Positions 1 to 7,806 of a stretch of DNA of 64,000 nucleotides are shown here, piece by piece. The translations under genes were made by a program, and so were the position numbers. Origin of the DNA: Devosia sp. SD17-2 (GTDB lineage: Bacteria; Pseudomonadota; Alphaproteobacteria; Rhizobiales; Devosiaceae); the NCBI RefSeq assembly GCF_029201565.1, contig NZ_CP104002.1, forward strand, positions 62,001 through 126,000. The letters are read 5' to 3'. The notes below the pieces were generated by a model, which was not told the origin of the DNA, did no database searches, and saw only the letters and a program-made list of their open reading frames with translations. Within the stretch, counting starts at the first letter, position 1. Each line of letters begins with the position of its first letter.

Positions 1-23
1 GCCGGTTGCGGTCATCGCAGGGT

Positions 24-638
24 TCAGCTGTGGGCGAAGATGTCGGTTTCGTCCCAGCCCAGAAGATCGAGTGCACAGCGCGTCTTGAGGAATTCAAAGC
101 AGGATTGGGCGATTTCCATCCGATCCTCGCGCTTGAGCATGCGATCGAGATGGCGCTTGAGGTCGTGCAGATAGAGAACGTCGGACGCGGCATAGTCGAG
201 CTGGGCATCGGTAAGCTTGTCGGCGCCCCAGTCCGAGCTCTGCTGCTGCTTGGACAGATCGACATTGAGCAGTTCGCGCACAAGATCCTTCAATCCGTGG
301 CGATCGGTGTAGGTGCGCACGAGGCGCGAGGCGATCTTGGTGCAGTAGATCGGGCCGGTGACGACGCCGAAACGGTTCTGCAGCGCGGCCACGTCAAAGC
401 GCGCGTAGTGGAAAATCTTGGTAACGCCCGGATCGGACAGAAGCTTGACCAGATTGGGGGCTTCGTTGACGTCCTTGGGGATCTGGACGATGTCGGCGCT
501 GCCATCGCCGGGCGAGAGCTGGACGACGCACAGCCGGTCGCGATGGGGATTGAGTCCCATGGTTTCGGTATCGATCGCGACCTCGCGGCTATAATTGCTG
601 AGGTTTGGCAGATCGCCGCGATGCAGTCTGATGGTCAT
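24..638 (-). CDS. rnd: Ribonuclease D-like 3'-5' exonuclease (short, no HRDC)
   Basis: A DEDDy-type 3'-5' exoribonuclease expected to trim tRNA and other small RNA 3' ends in the cytoplasm. Motif I is AIDTETMGL with D23 and E25, motif II is in HYARFD near residue 82, and motif III is YAASD near residue 150, whose tyrosine marks the DEDDy group. The protein is about 204 residues and is all catalytic domain. The roughly 375-residue E. coli enzyme carries C-terminal HRDC domains, which are absent here, as in many short alphaproteobacterial homologues. I start at the ATG giving MTIRLHRG, because the upstream in-frame extension has no family-like sequence. It is divergent from metK. Confidence 0.88.
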   Translation of the reverse strand: MTIRLHRGDLPNLSNYSREVAIDTETMGLNPHRDRLCVVQLSPGDGSADIVQIPKDVNEAPNLVKLLSDPGVTKIFHYARFDVAALQNRFGVVTGPIYCTKIASRLVRTYTDRHGLKDLVRELLNVDLSKQQQSSDWGADKLTDAQLDYAASDVLYLHDLKRHLDRMLKREDRMEIAQSCFEFLKTRCALDLLGWDETDIFAHS

Positions 639-738
639 AATTACTCCCGGTCTCGGCTCGCAAACTTCCTTCGCACAGCAAAGGGGCGATGGGAAGGCGG
701 CGTATCCGGGCAAGAATTGCTCAACCTTGCGCGCAGAT

Positions 739-760
739 CATATCAAGCTTTCTTTATATC
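739..760. promoter_or_regulatory. Candidate palindromic operator upstream of metK
   Basis: An AT-rich imperfect palindrome, ATATCAAG-N4-CTTTATAT, stands out in the GC-rich rnd-metK gap, about 90 bp before the metK start. A possible -35 (TTGACC, 765-770) follows it. Methionine/SAM-cycle genes of alphaproteobacteria are often controlled by SahR/SamR-type ArsR-family repressors that bind ATATAAAG-like palindromes. That link is from memory and is inference. I see no convincing SAM riboswitch fold in this leader. Confidence 0.35.
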
Positions 761-846
761 CTCCTTGACCCAAGACCCCTTGAGTGCGACAAACCCCCAT
801 TATGAGGCCCTTTTAGGCCATTTTTGACAGTCTGAGGAATTCTGGC

Positions 847-2103
847 GTGGCGCGCTCTTCCTATCTCTTTACGTCCGAATCTGTTTCCGAAGGCCATCCG
901 GACAAGGTCTGCGACCGGATTTCGGATGAGATCGTCGACCTGATTTTCCGCGAGGCCAAGAAGGTCGGCATGGACCCGGCGCAGGTGCGTATCGCCTGCG
1001 AAACCCTGGCCACGACCAATCGCGTCATCATCGCCGGCGAAGTGCGGGTGCCCGAGACGCTGCTCAAGCGCGGCAAGGACGGCCAGATCGTGACCGACGC
1101 CGCCGGCGCGCCGGTGGTCAACCCCTCCAAGTTCAAGTCGGCGGCCCGCAAGGCAATCCGCGCCATTGGCTATGAGCAGTCGGGCTTTCACTGGAAGAGC
1201 TGCAAGATCGACGTGCTGCTGCACGGCCAGTCGGCCGATATCGCGCAGGGTGTCGATGAAGCGGGCAACAAGGATGTGGGCGCTGGCGACCAGGGCATCA
1301 TGTTCGGCTATGCCAGCCGGGAAACCCCCGAATTGCTGCCGGCTCCGATCTATTACGCACACAAGATTCTCGAGACGCTGACCGAGGCCCGCAAGGCCAA
1401 TAATGGTCCGGCTGGCCAGCTCGGCCCCGATGCCAAGAGCCAGGTGACTGTGCGCTACGAAGAGGGCAAGCCGGTCGGCGTGACCCAGATCGTGCTCTCG
1501 ACCCAGCATCTGGATGAAAACCTGACCTCGGCCGACGTCCGCGAAATCGTCGAGCCCTATGTGCGCCAGGCCCTGCCGGAAGGCTGGATCACCGACGAGA
1601 CCGTCTGGCACGTCAATCCGACCGGCAAGTTTGTCGTCGGTGGGCCGGATGGCGATGCGGGCCTCACCGGCCGCAAGATCATCGTGGACACTTATGGTGG
1701 CGCCGCGCCGCATGGCGGCGGCGCGTTCTCGGGCAAGGATCCGACCAAGGTCGACCGTTCGGCGGCCTATGCGGCGCGCTATCTCGCCAAGAATGTGGTG
1801 GCGGCAGGTCTGGCCGATCGCGCCACGATCCAGCTTTCCTATGCCATCGGCGTTGCCGAGCCGCTGTCGATCTATGTCGACCTGCACGGCACCGGCAAGG
1901 TGGACGAGGCCAAGCTCGAAAAGGCGCTCGGCGAAGTGATGGATCTCACCCCGCGCGGCATTCGCAGCCATCTCGATCTCAACAAGCCGATCTACGCAAA
2001 AACCTCGGCCTATGGCCATTTTGGCCGCAAGCCGGGCCGGGACGGTTCCTTCTCCTGGGAGAAGATCGATCTCGTCAAGGCCCTCAAGGCCGCCGTCGCC
2101 TGA
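847..2103 (+). CDS. metK: S-adenosylmethionine synthase
   Basis: MetK makes S-adenosylmethionine from ATP and methionine in the cytoplasm, the methyl donor for TrmB and the radical-SAM cofactor for MiaB, both encoded in this window. Diagnostic motifs are GHPDK at residues 16-20, [12 protein letters not shown] near residue 145, and the glycine-rich P-loop-like [16 protein letters not shown] in the C-terminal half. At 418 residues it is longer than the 384-residue E. coli enzyme, as is typical of Rhizobiales. The start is GTG with GAGG at 834-837, nine bases upstream. A strong terminator hairpin follows the gene, and trmB lies just beyond it. Confidence 0.98.
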   Translation: MARSSYLFTSESVSEGHPDKVCDRISDEIVDLIFREAKKVGMDPAQVRIACETLATTNRVIIAGEVRVPETLLKRGKDGQIVTDAAGAPVVNPSKFKSAARKAIRAIGYEQSGFHWKSCKIDVLLHGQSADIAQGVDEAGNKDVGAGDQGIMFGYASRETPELLPAPIYYAHKILETLTEARKANNGPAGQLGPDAKSQVTVRYEEGKPVGVTQIVLSTQHLDENLTSADVREIVEPYVRQALPEGWITDETVWHVNPTGKFVVGGPDGDAGLTGRKIIVDTYGGAAPHGGGAFSGKDPTKVDRSAAYAARYLAKNVVAAGLADRATIQLSYAIGVAEPLSIYVDLHGTGKVDEAKLEKALGEVMDLTPRGIRSHLDLNKPIYAKTSAYGHFGRKPGRDGSFSWEKIDLVKALKAAVA

Positions 2104-2123
2104 CCCTTTTCCGGCATTGACCC

Positions 2124-2167
2124 GGGGCCTCTTTTCCGCAAAAGGCGGGATGGAGGCCCCTTTTTTG
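2124..2167 (+). terminator. Intrinsic terminator between metK and trmB
   Basis: GGGGCCTC (2124-2131) pairs with GAGGCCCC (2153-2160). A nested CTTTT/AAAAG stem lies in the loop, and six T residues follow. The T tract ends only about 18 bases before the trmB ATG, so trmB depends on read-through, an internal promoter in metK, or conditional termination. Confidence 0.8.
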
Positions 2168-2184
2168 TTTCGCAGCGAGCGAGA

Positions 2185-2889
2185 ATGACCGAACACGAAC
2201 TGCCAAAAACCCGCTCGGGCGAACCGCGCGCCTTCTTCGGACGCCGTTCCGGCAAGAAGCTGCATGACGGCCAGCAGGCCATTGTCGACACCACGCTGCC
2301 GGAAGTGGAGATCAAGCTTGAGGGCAAGCTTGACCCGAAAAGCGTGTTCCCCGGCGCACAGCGCATCGTGGTCGAAATCGGCTATGGCGGCGGCGAGCAT
2401 CTGGCGCGCAAGGCGGCAGAAGAGCCCGACACCGGCTTTATCGGCTGCGAAGTCTATACCGGCGGCATCGGCAAGATGGTGCAGGCCATCGACGCACGCG
2501 GGCTGACCAATGTGCGGCTCTTTACCGACGACGCGCTCAAGCTCCTGATGGCGCTGCCGGATGCGAGCCTCGATGCCGTCTATCTGCTCTATCCCGATCC
2601 GTGGCCGAAGACGCGCCACCACAAGCGGCGCTTTGTGTCGCCGACGACGCTGGCCGAGCTGGCGCGGGTGATCCGTCCGGGTGGCACCTTCTATTTTGCG
2701 ACCGATATCGAAGATTATGCGGACTGGACGCTGGCTCACATTGTGCGGGCGCCCGAATTTGCCTTCGAGCCGGAGGCTCCAGGCAGCTGGCATCAGCCTT
2801 ATCCGGGCTGGCAGCCGACGCGCTATGAGCAGAAGGCCCGCCGCGAGGGTCGGATGATCAGCTTTTACTTCGGCTTCAGGCGCCGCTAA
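2185..2889 (+). CDS. trmB: tRNA (guanine-N7-)-methyltransferase
   Basis: TrmB transfers a methyl group from S-adenosylmethionine to N7 of G46 in the tRNA variable loop. The Rossmann SAM-binding segment VVEIGYGGGEHL lies around residues 60-72. The family-typical LLYPDPWPKTRHHKRR segment near residue 132 carries the catalytic Asp and the basic tRNA-contact residues. The 234-residue length is normal. The gene follows metK as in many Rhizobiales, a plausible pairing of methyl-donor synthesis and use. The ribosome-binding sequence is weak (GCGAG just upstream), and a terminator hairpin separates it from metK. Confidence 0.95.
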   Translation: MTEHELPKTRSGEPRAFFGRRSGKKLHDGQQAIVDTTLPEVEIKLEGKLDPKSVFPGAQRIVVEIGYGGGEHLARKAAEEPDTGFIGCEVYTGGIGKMVQAIDARGLTNVRLFTDDALKLLMALPDASLDAVYLLYPDPWPKTRHHKRRFVSPTTLAELARVIRPGGTFYFATDIEDYADWTLAHIVRAPEFAFEPEAPGSWHQPYPGWQPTRYEQKARREGRMISFYFGFRRR

Positions 2890-3006
2890 ACTCGGGCGGC
2901 GGACCAGCCTGACACGGGCGGCCCGCTTTCATGAGGCTCCAGGCCTTTATCTCGTCGCCGGCCGCCCCATATCGGGAAGCACTGTCCATTTATTGGAGTG
3001 AAGCCT

Positions 3007-3396
3007 GTGCCCGTCTCGACGCTTCCCGCCGACCATCATCGCAATGACATGCTGGCCGTGCGGCCGGGAAAGTGGACGCTGGTGGTGATCGCCGAATTGC
3101 GGGACGGGACCTTGCGGTTCAGCGAGCTGCGCCGGGCGATGGGCGGCGTCTCGCAAAAATCCCTGACAACGACGCTGCGCGATCTCGAACGGGACGGCTT
3201 CATATCGCGCCGGGCCTATCCCACCATTCCGCCGCGCGTCGACTATATGCTGACCGCGCTGGGGCTCGAGCTGCTCGCGCTGGCCGATGGCTGGCGCCAG
3301 TTTGCCACGCAGAACCGCAAGGCGGTGGAAACGGCACGGCAGCGCTTCGACAGCCACCACGGCCAGTTCACCTTCGACACCGAAAACGACGAATAG
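3007..3396 (+). CDS. HxlR-family transcriptional regulator
   Basis: A small winged-helix DNA-binding protein of the HxlR type. Family signatures are GKWTLVVIAEL, RFSELRRAMGGVSQKSLTTTL (recognition helix) and the wing region VDYMLTALGLELL. Many HxlR proteins sense thiols or aldehydes through an N-terminal cysteine before the GKW motif, but there is no Cys in this protein's N-terminal region. I choose the GTG at 3007 (129 residues) over the in-frame GTG at 2998 because GGAG at 2994-2997 is nine bases upstream of the former and abuts the latter. The target is unknown. The stop codon lies inside a long inverted repeat. Confidence 0.85.
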   Translation: MPVSTLPADHHRNDMLAVRPGKWTLVVIAELRDGTLRFSELRRAMGGVSQKSLTTTLRDLERDGFISRRAYPTIPPRVDYMLTALGLELLALADGWRQFATQNRKAVETARQRFDSHHGQFTFDTENDE

Positions 3397-3436
3397 GGCA
3401 TTTCTGGTGCTGAACGGTCAGCTCCAGAAATACCCT
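3395..3436. repeat. 42-nt near-perfect inverted repeat at the HxlR gene end
   Basis: Nineteen positions on each side of an ACGG loop pair, with only two mismatches (C3399/A3432 and T3408/T3423). The repeat starts in the TAG stop of the HxlR gene. No T tract follows on either strand, so it is not a standard intrinsic terminator. It could be an mRNA 3'-end stabilising hairpin, a protein-binding palindrome or a small mobile palindromic repeat. Confidence 0.75.
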
Positions 3437-3500
3437 ATGATCCGTGGCAGGCAGGATCGGACGCCGCCGGGAGGAACGGCGGCGCCGAAACAGCTACACA

Positions 3501-3761
3501 TTAGAGGCTGACAGGGGTCAGCGTGTCATTGCTGAAAAACTGCATCGTCTTGGTGCCGTCTTCCAGGGTGACATAGGCGCGGACCAGATCGCCCCATTCT
3601 TCGACAGCCGAGGCCTTCACGCCCTGGTCATTGAGAAGGGAGATGATGGTGTTGTTGTCAAAGGACGAGTCACTGGTCAGCGACTGGGCGGCGAATGCGG
3701 GAGAAGCAGCGCCGACGAGAGTAGCGGCAGTGACAAGGGCGATGATTGTGTTCTTGACCAT
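3501..3761 (-). CDS. Small secreted protein of unknown function
   Basis: An 86-residue protein with a clear Sec signal peptide: MVKNTII followed by a hydrophobic stretch and a likely AFA/AQ cleavage near residue 24. The mature part is about 60 residues, acidic, without cysteine. It contains TIISLLNDQGVKASAVEEW and a closing FFSNDTLTPVSL segment that recalls PepSY-like periplasmic modules, but I cannot assign a family. The start is set by AAGGAA eight bases upstream of the ATG; an upstream in-frame ATG lacks such a site. It is flanked by about 230 bases of AT-rich intergenic DNA at 3762-3990, which includes a perfect 6-bp palindrome (TGAAAC-N5-GTTTCA, 3861-3877) that may be an operator. Confidence 0.75.
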   Translation of the reverse strand: MVKNTIIALVTAATLVGAASPAFAAQSLTSDSSFDNNTIISLLNDQGVKASAVEEWGDLVRAYVTLEDGTKTMQFFSNDTLTPVSL

Positions 3762-3990
3762 TTGAGTGTTCCTTTCGTTTTGAACACTCTGCAAATGAGA
3801 ACGCAGGGGAAATTCAACAAGTGCGGTTTATCGAACAATCCGTTCTTGAAATCGGCATGTTGAAACCTAAAGTTTCATAAATGTAATCAAGGACTTATGA
3901 GGTGACTCAGTTTCCTTTTGGACGCTGAGGAACCCCCACGTGACCGGCCTGAAGCCTGACGTCTACAGCATGACTGGGGCGCAATAAGAC

Positions 3991-4692
3991 CTAGCTGCGC
4001 AACCAGTCGAGAATGGCCGTCGCCGTCTCTGCCGGCTTCTCGAGCGGCACGAGATGGCCGGCGCCCTCGATGAGTGTCAGCCTGGCGCCTGGAACGGCTT
4101 CGGCAATCTGGCGCGCCCCATCCACGCCTGTCACCTGGTCGGCGCTGCCGACGATGACAGCAGTGGGAATGGCGAGCGTGGGGAGAAGCGGACGCGAATC
4201 GGTGCGGGCGAGTATGGCCCGCTGCTGGGCGATATAGGTCTGGGCGCCTGTGTCGCGCGCCATGGTCAAGTGGGCAGACCGCAAAGCCACATCGTCAACA
4301 TTGTCCGGATGGACGGTATTGGGAAAATTGGCACCGGCGACACTGTCGAACTTTCCGCCTGCCGCCAGGGCCATCACGCGGCCCCGGTTGTCGGCCTGTT
4401 CGGCGGTGTCGGGTCGGGCCATGGTGGCAAGGCAGCAGAGCCGGCTCACCCGCGCGGGCGCCTGGCGCAGGATTTCAAAGGCGATATAGCCGCCCATGGA
4501 AAACCCCAGCAGGGCAAAGCGGGGCGGCGCTTGGGCCAGGATGGCGGCGGCGATATCGGCCATGGTGTCACCGCGCCGATGATTGACCAGCGTCACCGTG
4601 GTTTGCTCCCAAAGGGCCGGCAGGAGCGGAACAAAGGCGCGTTCGGTACAATTAAGCCCGGGGATGAGCAGCAGCGGATCGGGGTGAAGCAA
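3991..4692 (-). CDS. Alpha/beta hydrolase
   Basis: A 233-residue single-domain alpha/beta hydrolase, probably cytoplasmic. The nucleophile elbow is GFSMGGY (Ser near residue 85), the acid is likely the Asp in VIVGSADQVTG, and the catalytic His is in EGAGHLVPLEKP near the C-terminus. The oxyanion region is LLIPGLNCTERAF. The arrangement resembles MhpC/PcaD-type and esterase families, and the substrate cannot be deduced. It stands alone, divergent from the rimP operon, with a roughly 155-base gap holding that operon's promoter. Confidence 0.85.
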   Translation of the reverse strand: MLHPDPLLLIPGLNCTERAFVPLLPALWEQTTVTLVNHRRGDTMADIAAAILAQAPPRFALLGFSMGGYIAFEILRQAPARVSRLCCLATMARPDTAEQADNRGRVMALAAGGKFDSVAGANFPNTVHPDNVDDVALRSAHLTMARDTGAQTYIAQQRAILARTDSRPLLPTLAIPTAVIVGSADQVTGVDGARQIAEAVPGARLTLIEGAGHLVPLEKPAETATAILDWLRS

Positions 4693-4742
4693 GGCGAAAA
4701 GGTCCGGTCTGGCAGAAGAAAGACTGCCGAGGAGCAGCCGAC

Positions 4743-4771
4743 TTGCGATTTGGCGTCATTGGCGCTATATG
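4743..4771 (+). promoter_or_regulatory. Candidate promoter of the rimP-nusA-infB operon
   Basis: A -35-like TTGCGA (4743-4748) and a -10-like TATATG (4766-4771) are separated by 17 bases, each matching four of six consensus positions. Transcription would begin near 4778, just before the terminator-like hairpin at 4799-4829. No other plus-strand gene lies between the divergent hydrolase and rimP, so a promoter is needed here. Confidence 0.45.
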
Positions 4772-4798
4772 TCCATCAACATCTCTAGCATTCTTGCT

Positions 4799-4829
4799 GA
4801 GTGGGAGCCGACCGGCCCCGCTCTTTTTT
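4799..4829 (+). terminator. Leader terminator / attenuator upstream of rimP
   Basis: GAG-T-GGG (4799-4805) pairs with CCC-G-CTC (4817-4823). The stem is continued by GCC/GGC (4807-4809 with 4814-4816) around a GACC loop, with a single bulged A, and six T residues follow at once (4824-4829). It has all parts of an intrinsic terminator yet lies 20 bases upstream of the rimP start. It can only act on transcripts begun in the short gap before rimP, which fits attenuation of the operon. Confidence 0.7.
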
Positions 4830-4848
4830 GTTTATCCGGGACCCTGCT

Positions 4849-5481
4849 TTGGCTTTCGACCTTACCGAAAAGCGCTATATCAAGGAAACCGGGCTCGAGG
4901 CGCGCGTTTCTCGCATCGTCGAGCCGGTGGCCAATGACCTTGGCTATTCCCTTGTGCGCATCAAGATCACGCCGGAGAACGGCTGTACGCTGCAGATCAT
5001 GGCTGAAGACGCCAATGGGCGCTTCAACATCACCGACTGCGAGAAGCTCTCGCATGATCTGTCGCCCGTGCTCGACGTGGAAGATCCGATCGACCGCGAA
5101 TATCACCTCGAAGTGTCTTCGCCAGGCATCGACCGCCCGCTGGTGCGCCGTCGTGACTATGAGCGCTTTATTGGCCACGAGGCCAAGATCGAGCTCTCCG
5201 ACATGATCAATGGCCGCAAGCGTTTCCGCGGCGATATCAAGTCGACCGACGCGGACAGCGTGACCATCACCCTGCCGGACGCGCCGGGTGGCACCGATCC
5301 CGATCATCGCCTGCTGTTCGTCAATATTGCCGAAGCCAAGCTGGTGATGACCGACAAGCTTATGGATGCAGCCCGGGCCGACCAGGAACTGCACCCGATC
5401 GACGACGACGAGACCGAGACGGTCGAATATGCCGTCGCCGATAATGACGACGACGACAATCTCTCCGAGGAGACGAAATAA
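4849..5481 (+). CDS. rimP: Ribosome maturation factor RimP
   Basis: RimP binds the 30S subunit and aids its assembly. The N-terminal domain (ETGLEARVSRIVEPVANDLGY) and the ITDCEKLSHDLSPVLDVEDPI and YHLEVSSPGIDRPL motifs are family hallmarks. The tail after about residue 180 is strongly acidic (DDDE, NDDDDN), as in other alphaproteobacterial RimPs. An upstream in-frame GTG at 4801 lies inside the leader hairpin and lacks a ribosome-binding site. I therefore prefer TTG at 4849 (210 residues), whose product begins LAFDLTEKRYIKETG like relatives and which has CGGGA shortly upstream. The stop overlaps the nusA ATG (TAATG), indicating translational coupling. Confidence 0.9.
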   Translation: MAFDLTEKRYIKETGLEARVSRIVEPVANDLGYSLVRIKITPENGCTLQIMAEDANGRFNITDCEKLSHDLSPVLDVEDPIDREYHLEVSSPGIDRPLVRRRDYERFIGHEAKIELSDMINGRKRFRGDIKSTDADSVTITLPDAPGGTDPDHRLLFVNIAEAKLVMTDKLMDAARADQELHPIDDDETETVEYAVADNDDDDNLSEETK

Positions 5482-7088
5482 TGGCCGTTAGCGCGAACCG
5501 ACTCGAGCTGTTGCAGATCGCAGACGCCGTGGCCCGCGAGAAGTCGATCGACCGCATGGTCGTGATCGAGGCCATGCAGGATGCCATGGAAAAGGCCGCC
5601 AAGGGCCGCTATGGCGCCGAGACCGAAATCAAGGTCGAGATCAACCCGCGCACCGGCGAAACCCGCATGTGGCGCCTGCTCGAGATCGTCGAGACCGTCG
5701 AGGAAGTCAGCCGCCAGGTCGACCTCAAGCTCGCGCAGACGAAGTCGCCGCAGGCCAAGATCGGTGACTTCCTCACCGAGCCGCTGCCGCCGATGGAATT
5801 CGGCCGTATCGCCGCCCAGTCGGCCAAGCAGGTCATCGTGCAGAAGGTGCGCGATGCCGAGCGCGACCGCATGTTCGAAGAATATTTCGGCCGCATCGGC
5901 GAAATCGTCAACGGCACCGTCAAGCGCGTCGAATATGGCAATGTGATCGTCGATCTGGGCCGTGGCGAAGCCATCATGCGCCGCGACGAGCTGATCCCGC
6001 GCGAAATGTTCCGCTACGGCGACCGCGTGCGTGCCTATATCTATGACGTGCGTCGCGAACAGCGCGGTCCGCAGATTTTCCTCTCGCGCACCCATCCGCA
6101 GTTCATGGCGAAGCTCTTCATGCAGGAAGTGCCCGAGATCTACGATGGTGTCATCACCATCCGCTCGATCGCCCGTGACCCGGGTTCGCGCGCCAAGATC
6201 GCCGTCACCTCCTCGGATAGCTCGATCGACCCGGTCGGCGCCTGCGTTGGTATGCGTGGTAGCCGTGTGCAGGCCGTCGTGGCCGAGCTGCAGGGCGAAA
6301 AGATCGACATCATTCCGTGGACCGACACCATTGCCGATCTCGTGGTTTCGGCGCTGCAGCCGGCCGATGTCGCCAAGGTGGTTCTCGACGAGCAGGCCGA
6401 GCGCATTGAAGTCGTGGTTCCCGATGAGCAGCTGTCGCTGGCCATCGGCCGTCGCGGCCAGAACGTGCGCCTCGCCTCGCAGCTGATCGGCTGGGATATC
6501 GATATCCTGACCGAGCAGGAAGAAAGCGAACGCCGCCACAAGGAATTCACGGAACGCTCGACCCTGTTCATGCAGGCTCTCGACGTCGACGAGATGGTTG
6601 CCCAGCTCCTGGCTTCCGAAGGCTTCTCCTCGGTCGAGGAACTGGCCTATATCGAGGCGAACGAAATCGCCACGATCGAAGGCTTCGACGAGGAAACAGC
6701 CGGCGAGATCCAGAACCGCGCCAGCGAATATCTGGCCGAGATCGAGCGCAAGTTCGACGAAGAGCGCATCGCGCTGGGCGTCGAGGAAGACCTTTACGAA
6801 ATTCCGGGCCTCAACGCCGCCATGCTGGCAGCCCTGGGCAAGGACGATATCAAGTCGGTGGAAGATTTCGCCGGCTGCGCCGCTGACGATCTCGTTGGCT
6901 GGACCGAACGCAAGGATGGTGAGACCAAGCGCTATGAGGGGACCTTCAAGGACTTCCCCGTGAGCCGTGAAGACGCCGAGGACATGATCATGCACGCCCG
7001 TATCAAGGCCGGGTGGATCACAGCCGAGGAAGAACCGGCGGAAGTCGAAGGCGACGACGACGGGCAAACCGAGGAGGAGGCGGTCTGA
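5481..7088 (+). CDS. nusA: Transcription termination/antitermination factor NusA
   Basis: NusA binds RNA polymerase and nascent RNA and modulates pausing, intrinsic termination and antitermination. The 535-residue protein shows the N-terminal polymerase-binding domain (residues 1-125), an S1 domain (about 130-200, [21 protein letters not shown]), two KH domains (about 200-345, including [14 protein letters not shown] and [13 protein letters not shown]) and C-terminal helix-hairpin-helix acidic repeats ending in a Glu-rich tail. It overlaps rimP by one base. Because NusA promotes hairpin-dependent termination and the operon has a leader terminator, autoregulation through that leader is a reasonable hypothesis. 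Confidence 0.98.
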   Translation: MAVSANRLELLQIADAVAREKSIDRMVVIEAMQDAMEKAAKGRYGAETEIKVEINPRTGETRMWRLLEIVETVEEVSRQVDLKLAQTKSPQAKIGDFLTEPLPPMEFGRIAAQSAKQVIVQKVRDAERDRMFEEYFGRIGEIVNGTVKRVEYGNVIVDLGRGEAIMRRDELIPREMFRYGDRVRAYIYDVRREQRGPQIFLSRTHPQFMAKLFMQEVPEIYDGVITIRSIARDPGSRAKIAVTSSDSSIDPVGACVGMRGSRVQAVVAELQGEKIDIIPWTDTIADLVVSALQPADVAKVVLDEQAERIEVVVPDEQLSLAIGRRGQNVRLASQLIGWDIDILTEQEESERRHKEFTERSTLFMQALDVDEMVAQLLASEGFSSVEELAYIEANEIATIEGFDEETAGEIQNRASEYLAEIERKFDEERIALGVEEDLYEIPGLNAAMLAALGKDDIKSVEDFAGCAADDLVGWTERKDGETKRYEGTFKDFPVSREDAEDMIMHARIKAGWITAEEEPAEVEGDDDGQTEEEAV

Positions 7089-7111
7089 GGACCGCCTACC
7101 TGGAGCCTGCC

Positions 7112-7801
7112 GTGACCCGGCGCGCTGAAATCACCAGGATGTGTGCACTCACCCGGCAGGAATTGCCGAGTGAGGATCTCATCCGCTTTGTCCTCGGGCC
7201 CGATGGAAGCATCGTGCCGGATACGGACGCACGCGCCGAAGGGCGCGGCGTCTGGATCACGCTCAGCCATGCGAGCGTCGCCGAAGCGGTCAAGAAGAAG
7301 GCGTTCGCACGCAGCCTCAAGGAACAGGTCGAGGTCCCCGCCGACCTCGCCGATCTCACCCAATTGCGTCTCGAGCAGAGGCTGGCGTCTGCGCTGGGCA
7401 TGGCCCGCAAGGCCGGACAGTTCACCACGGGCGCCACCAAGGTGCGCTCCTGCATCGAAGCAAACCAGATCCTGGCGCTGCTCACCGCCACGGACGCGGC
7501 CGAAGACGGCCGCAACAAAATGCTGGGGGCTCTGCGCGCCCTCAATTATGCCCGGAAAGACGGCGACGTCGCCGGACCGCAGGTGCCCCATTTCGAATTG
7601 CTCTCAAGCACGCAATTGGGTTTGGCACTTGGACTAGAAAATGTGATACATGCTGCCCTCATGAACGGGGCGGCAGCCCAATCGGCGGTGCAAAAGGCCA
7701 GACGACTGGCTCGATACATCGCCCCTCCGCAGGACCAAGACGCCGACCGCACAGCGGTAAATGGCGTGCTTTTGTCCGTGGATCAGGACGAAAGACGATA
7801 G
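7112..7801 (+). CDS. YlxR (DUF448) / L7Ae-like RNA-binding fusion protein
   Basis: A 229-residue protein with an N-terminal YlxR/DUF448 domain (residues about 1-75; [34 protein letters not shown]) and a C-terminal L7Ae/L30e-like RNA-binding domain (about 90-200; [17 protein letters not shown], with [14 protein letters not shown] beyond). In Bacillus these occur as separate YlxR and YlxQ proteins; in alphaproteobacteria the fusion between nusA and infB is usual. A regulatory or RNA-binding role in translation is inferred. The start is GTG at 7112, with TGGAG six bases upstream, 24 bases after the nusA stop. The 3' end is only five bases from infB. Confidence 0.88.
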   Translation: MTRRAEITRMCALTRQELPSEDLIRFVLGPDGSIVPDTDARAEGRGVWITLSHASVAEAVKKKAFARSLKEQVEVPADLADLTQLRLEQRLASALGMARKAGQFTTGATKVRSCIEANQILALLTATDAAEDGRNKMLGALRALNYARKDGDVAGPQVPHFELLSSTQLGLALGLENVIHAALMNGAAAQSAVQKARRLARYIAPPQDQDADRTAVNGVLLSVDQDERR

Positions 7802-7806
7802 GAAGT

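Noticed and set aside
761..846. SAM riboswitch in the metK leader
   Set aside because: I could not fold the leader into SAM-II, SAM-V or SAM/SAH patterns; only a weak GGCC/GGCC stem at 806-819 is present.
754..2793. A 679-residue open frame on the minus strand across metK and trmB
   Set aside because: It is the antisense shadow of two certain genes in GC-rich DNA; its His/Arg/Ala/Gly-rich product has no family motif and spans a terminator.
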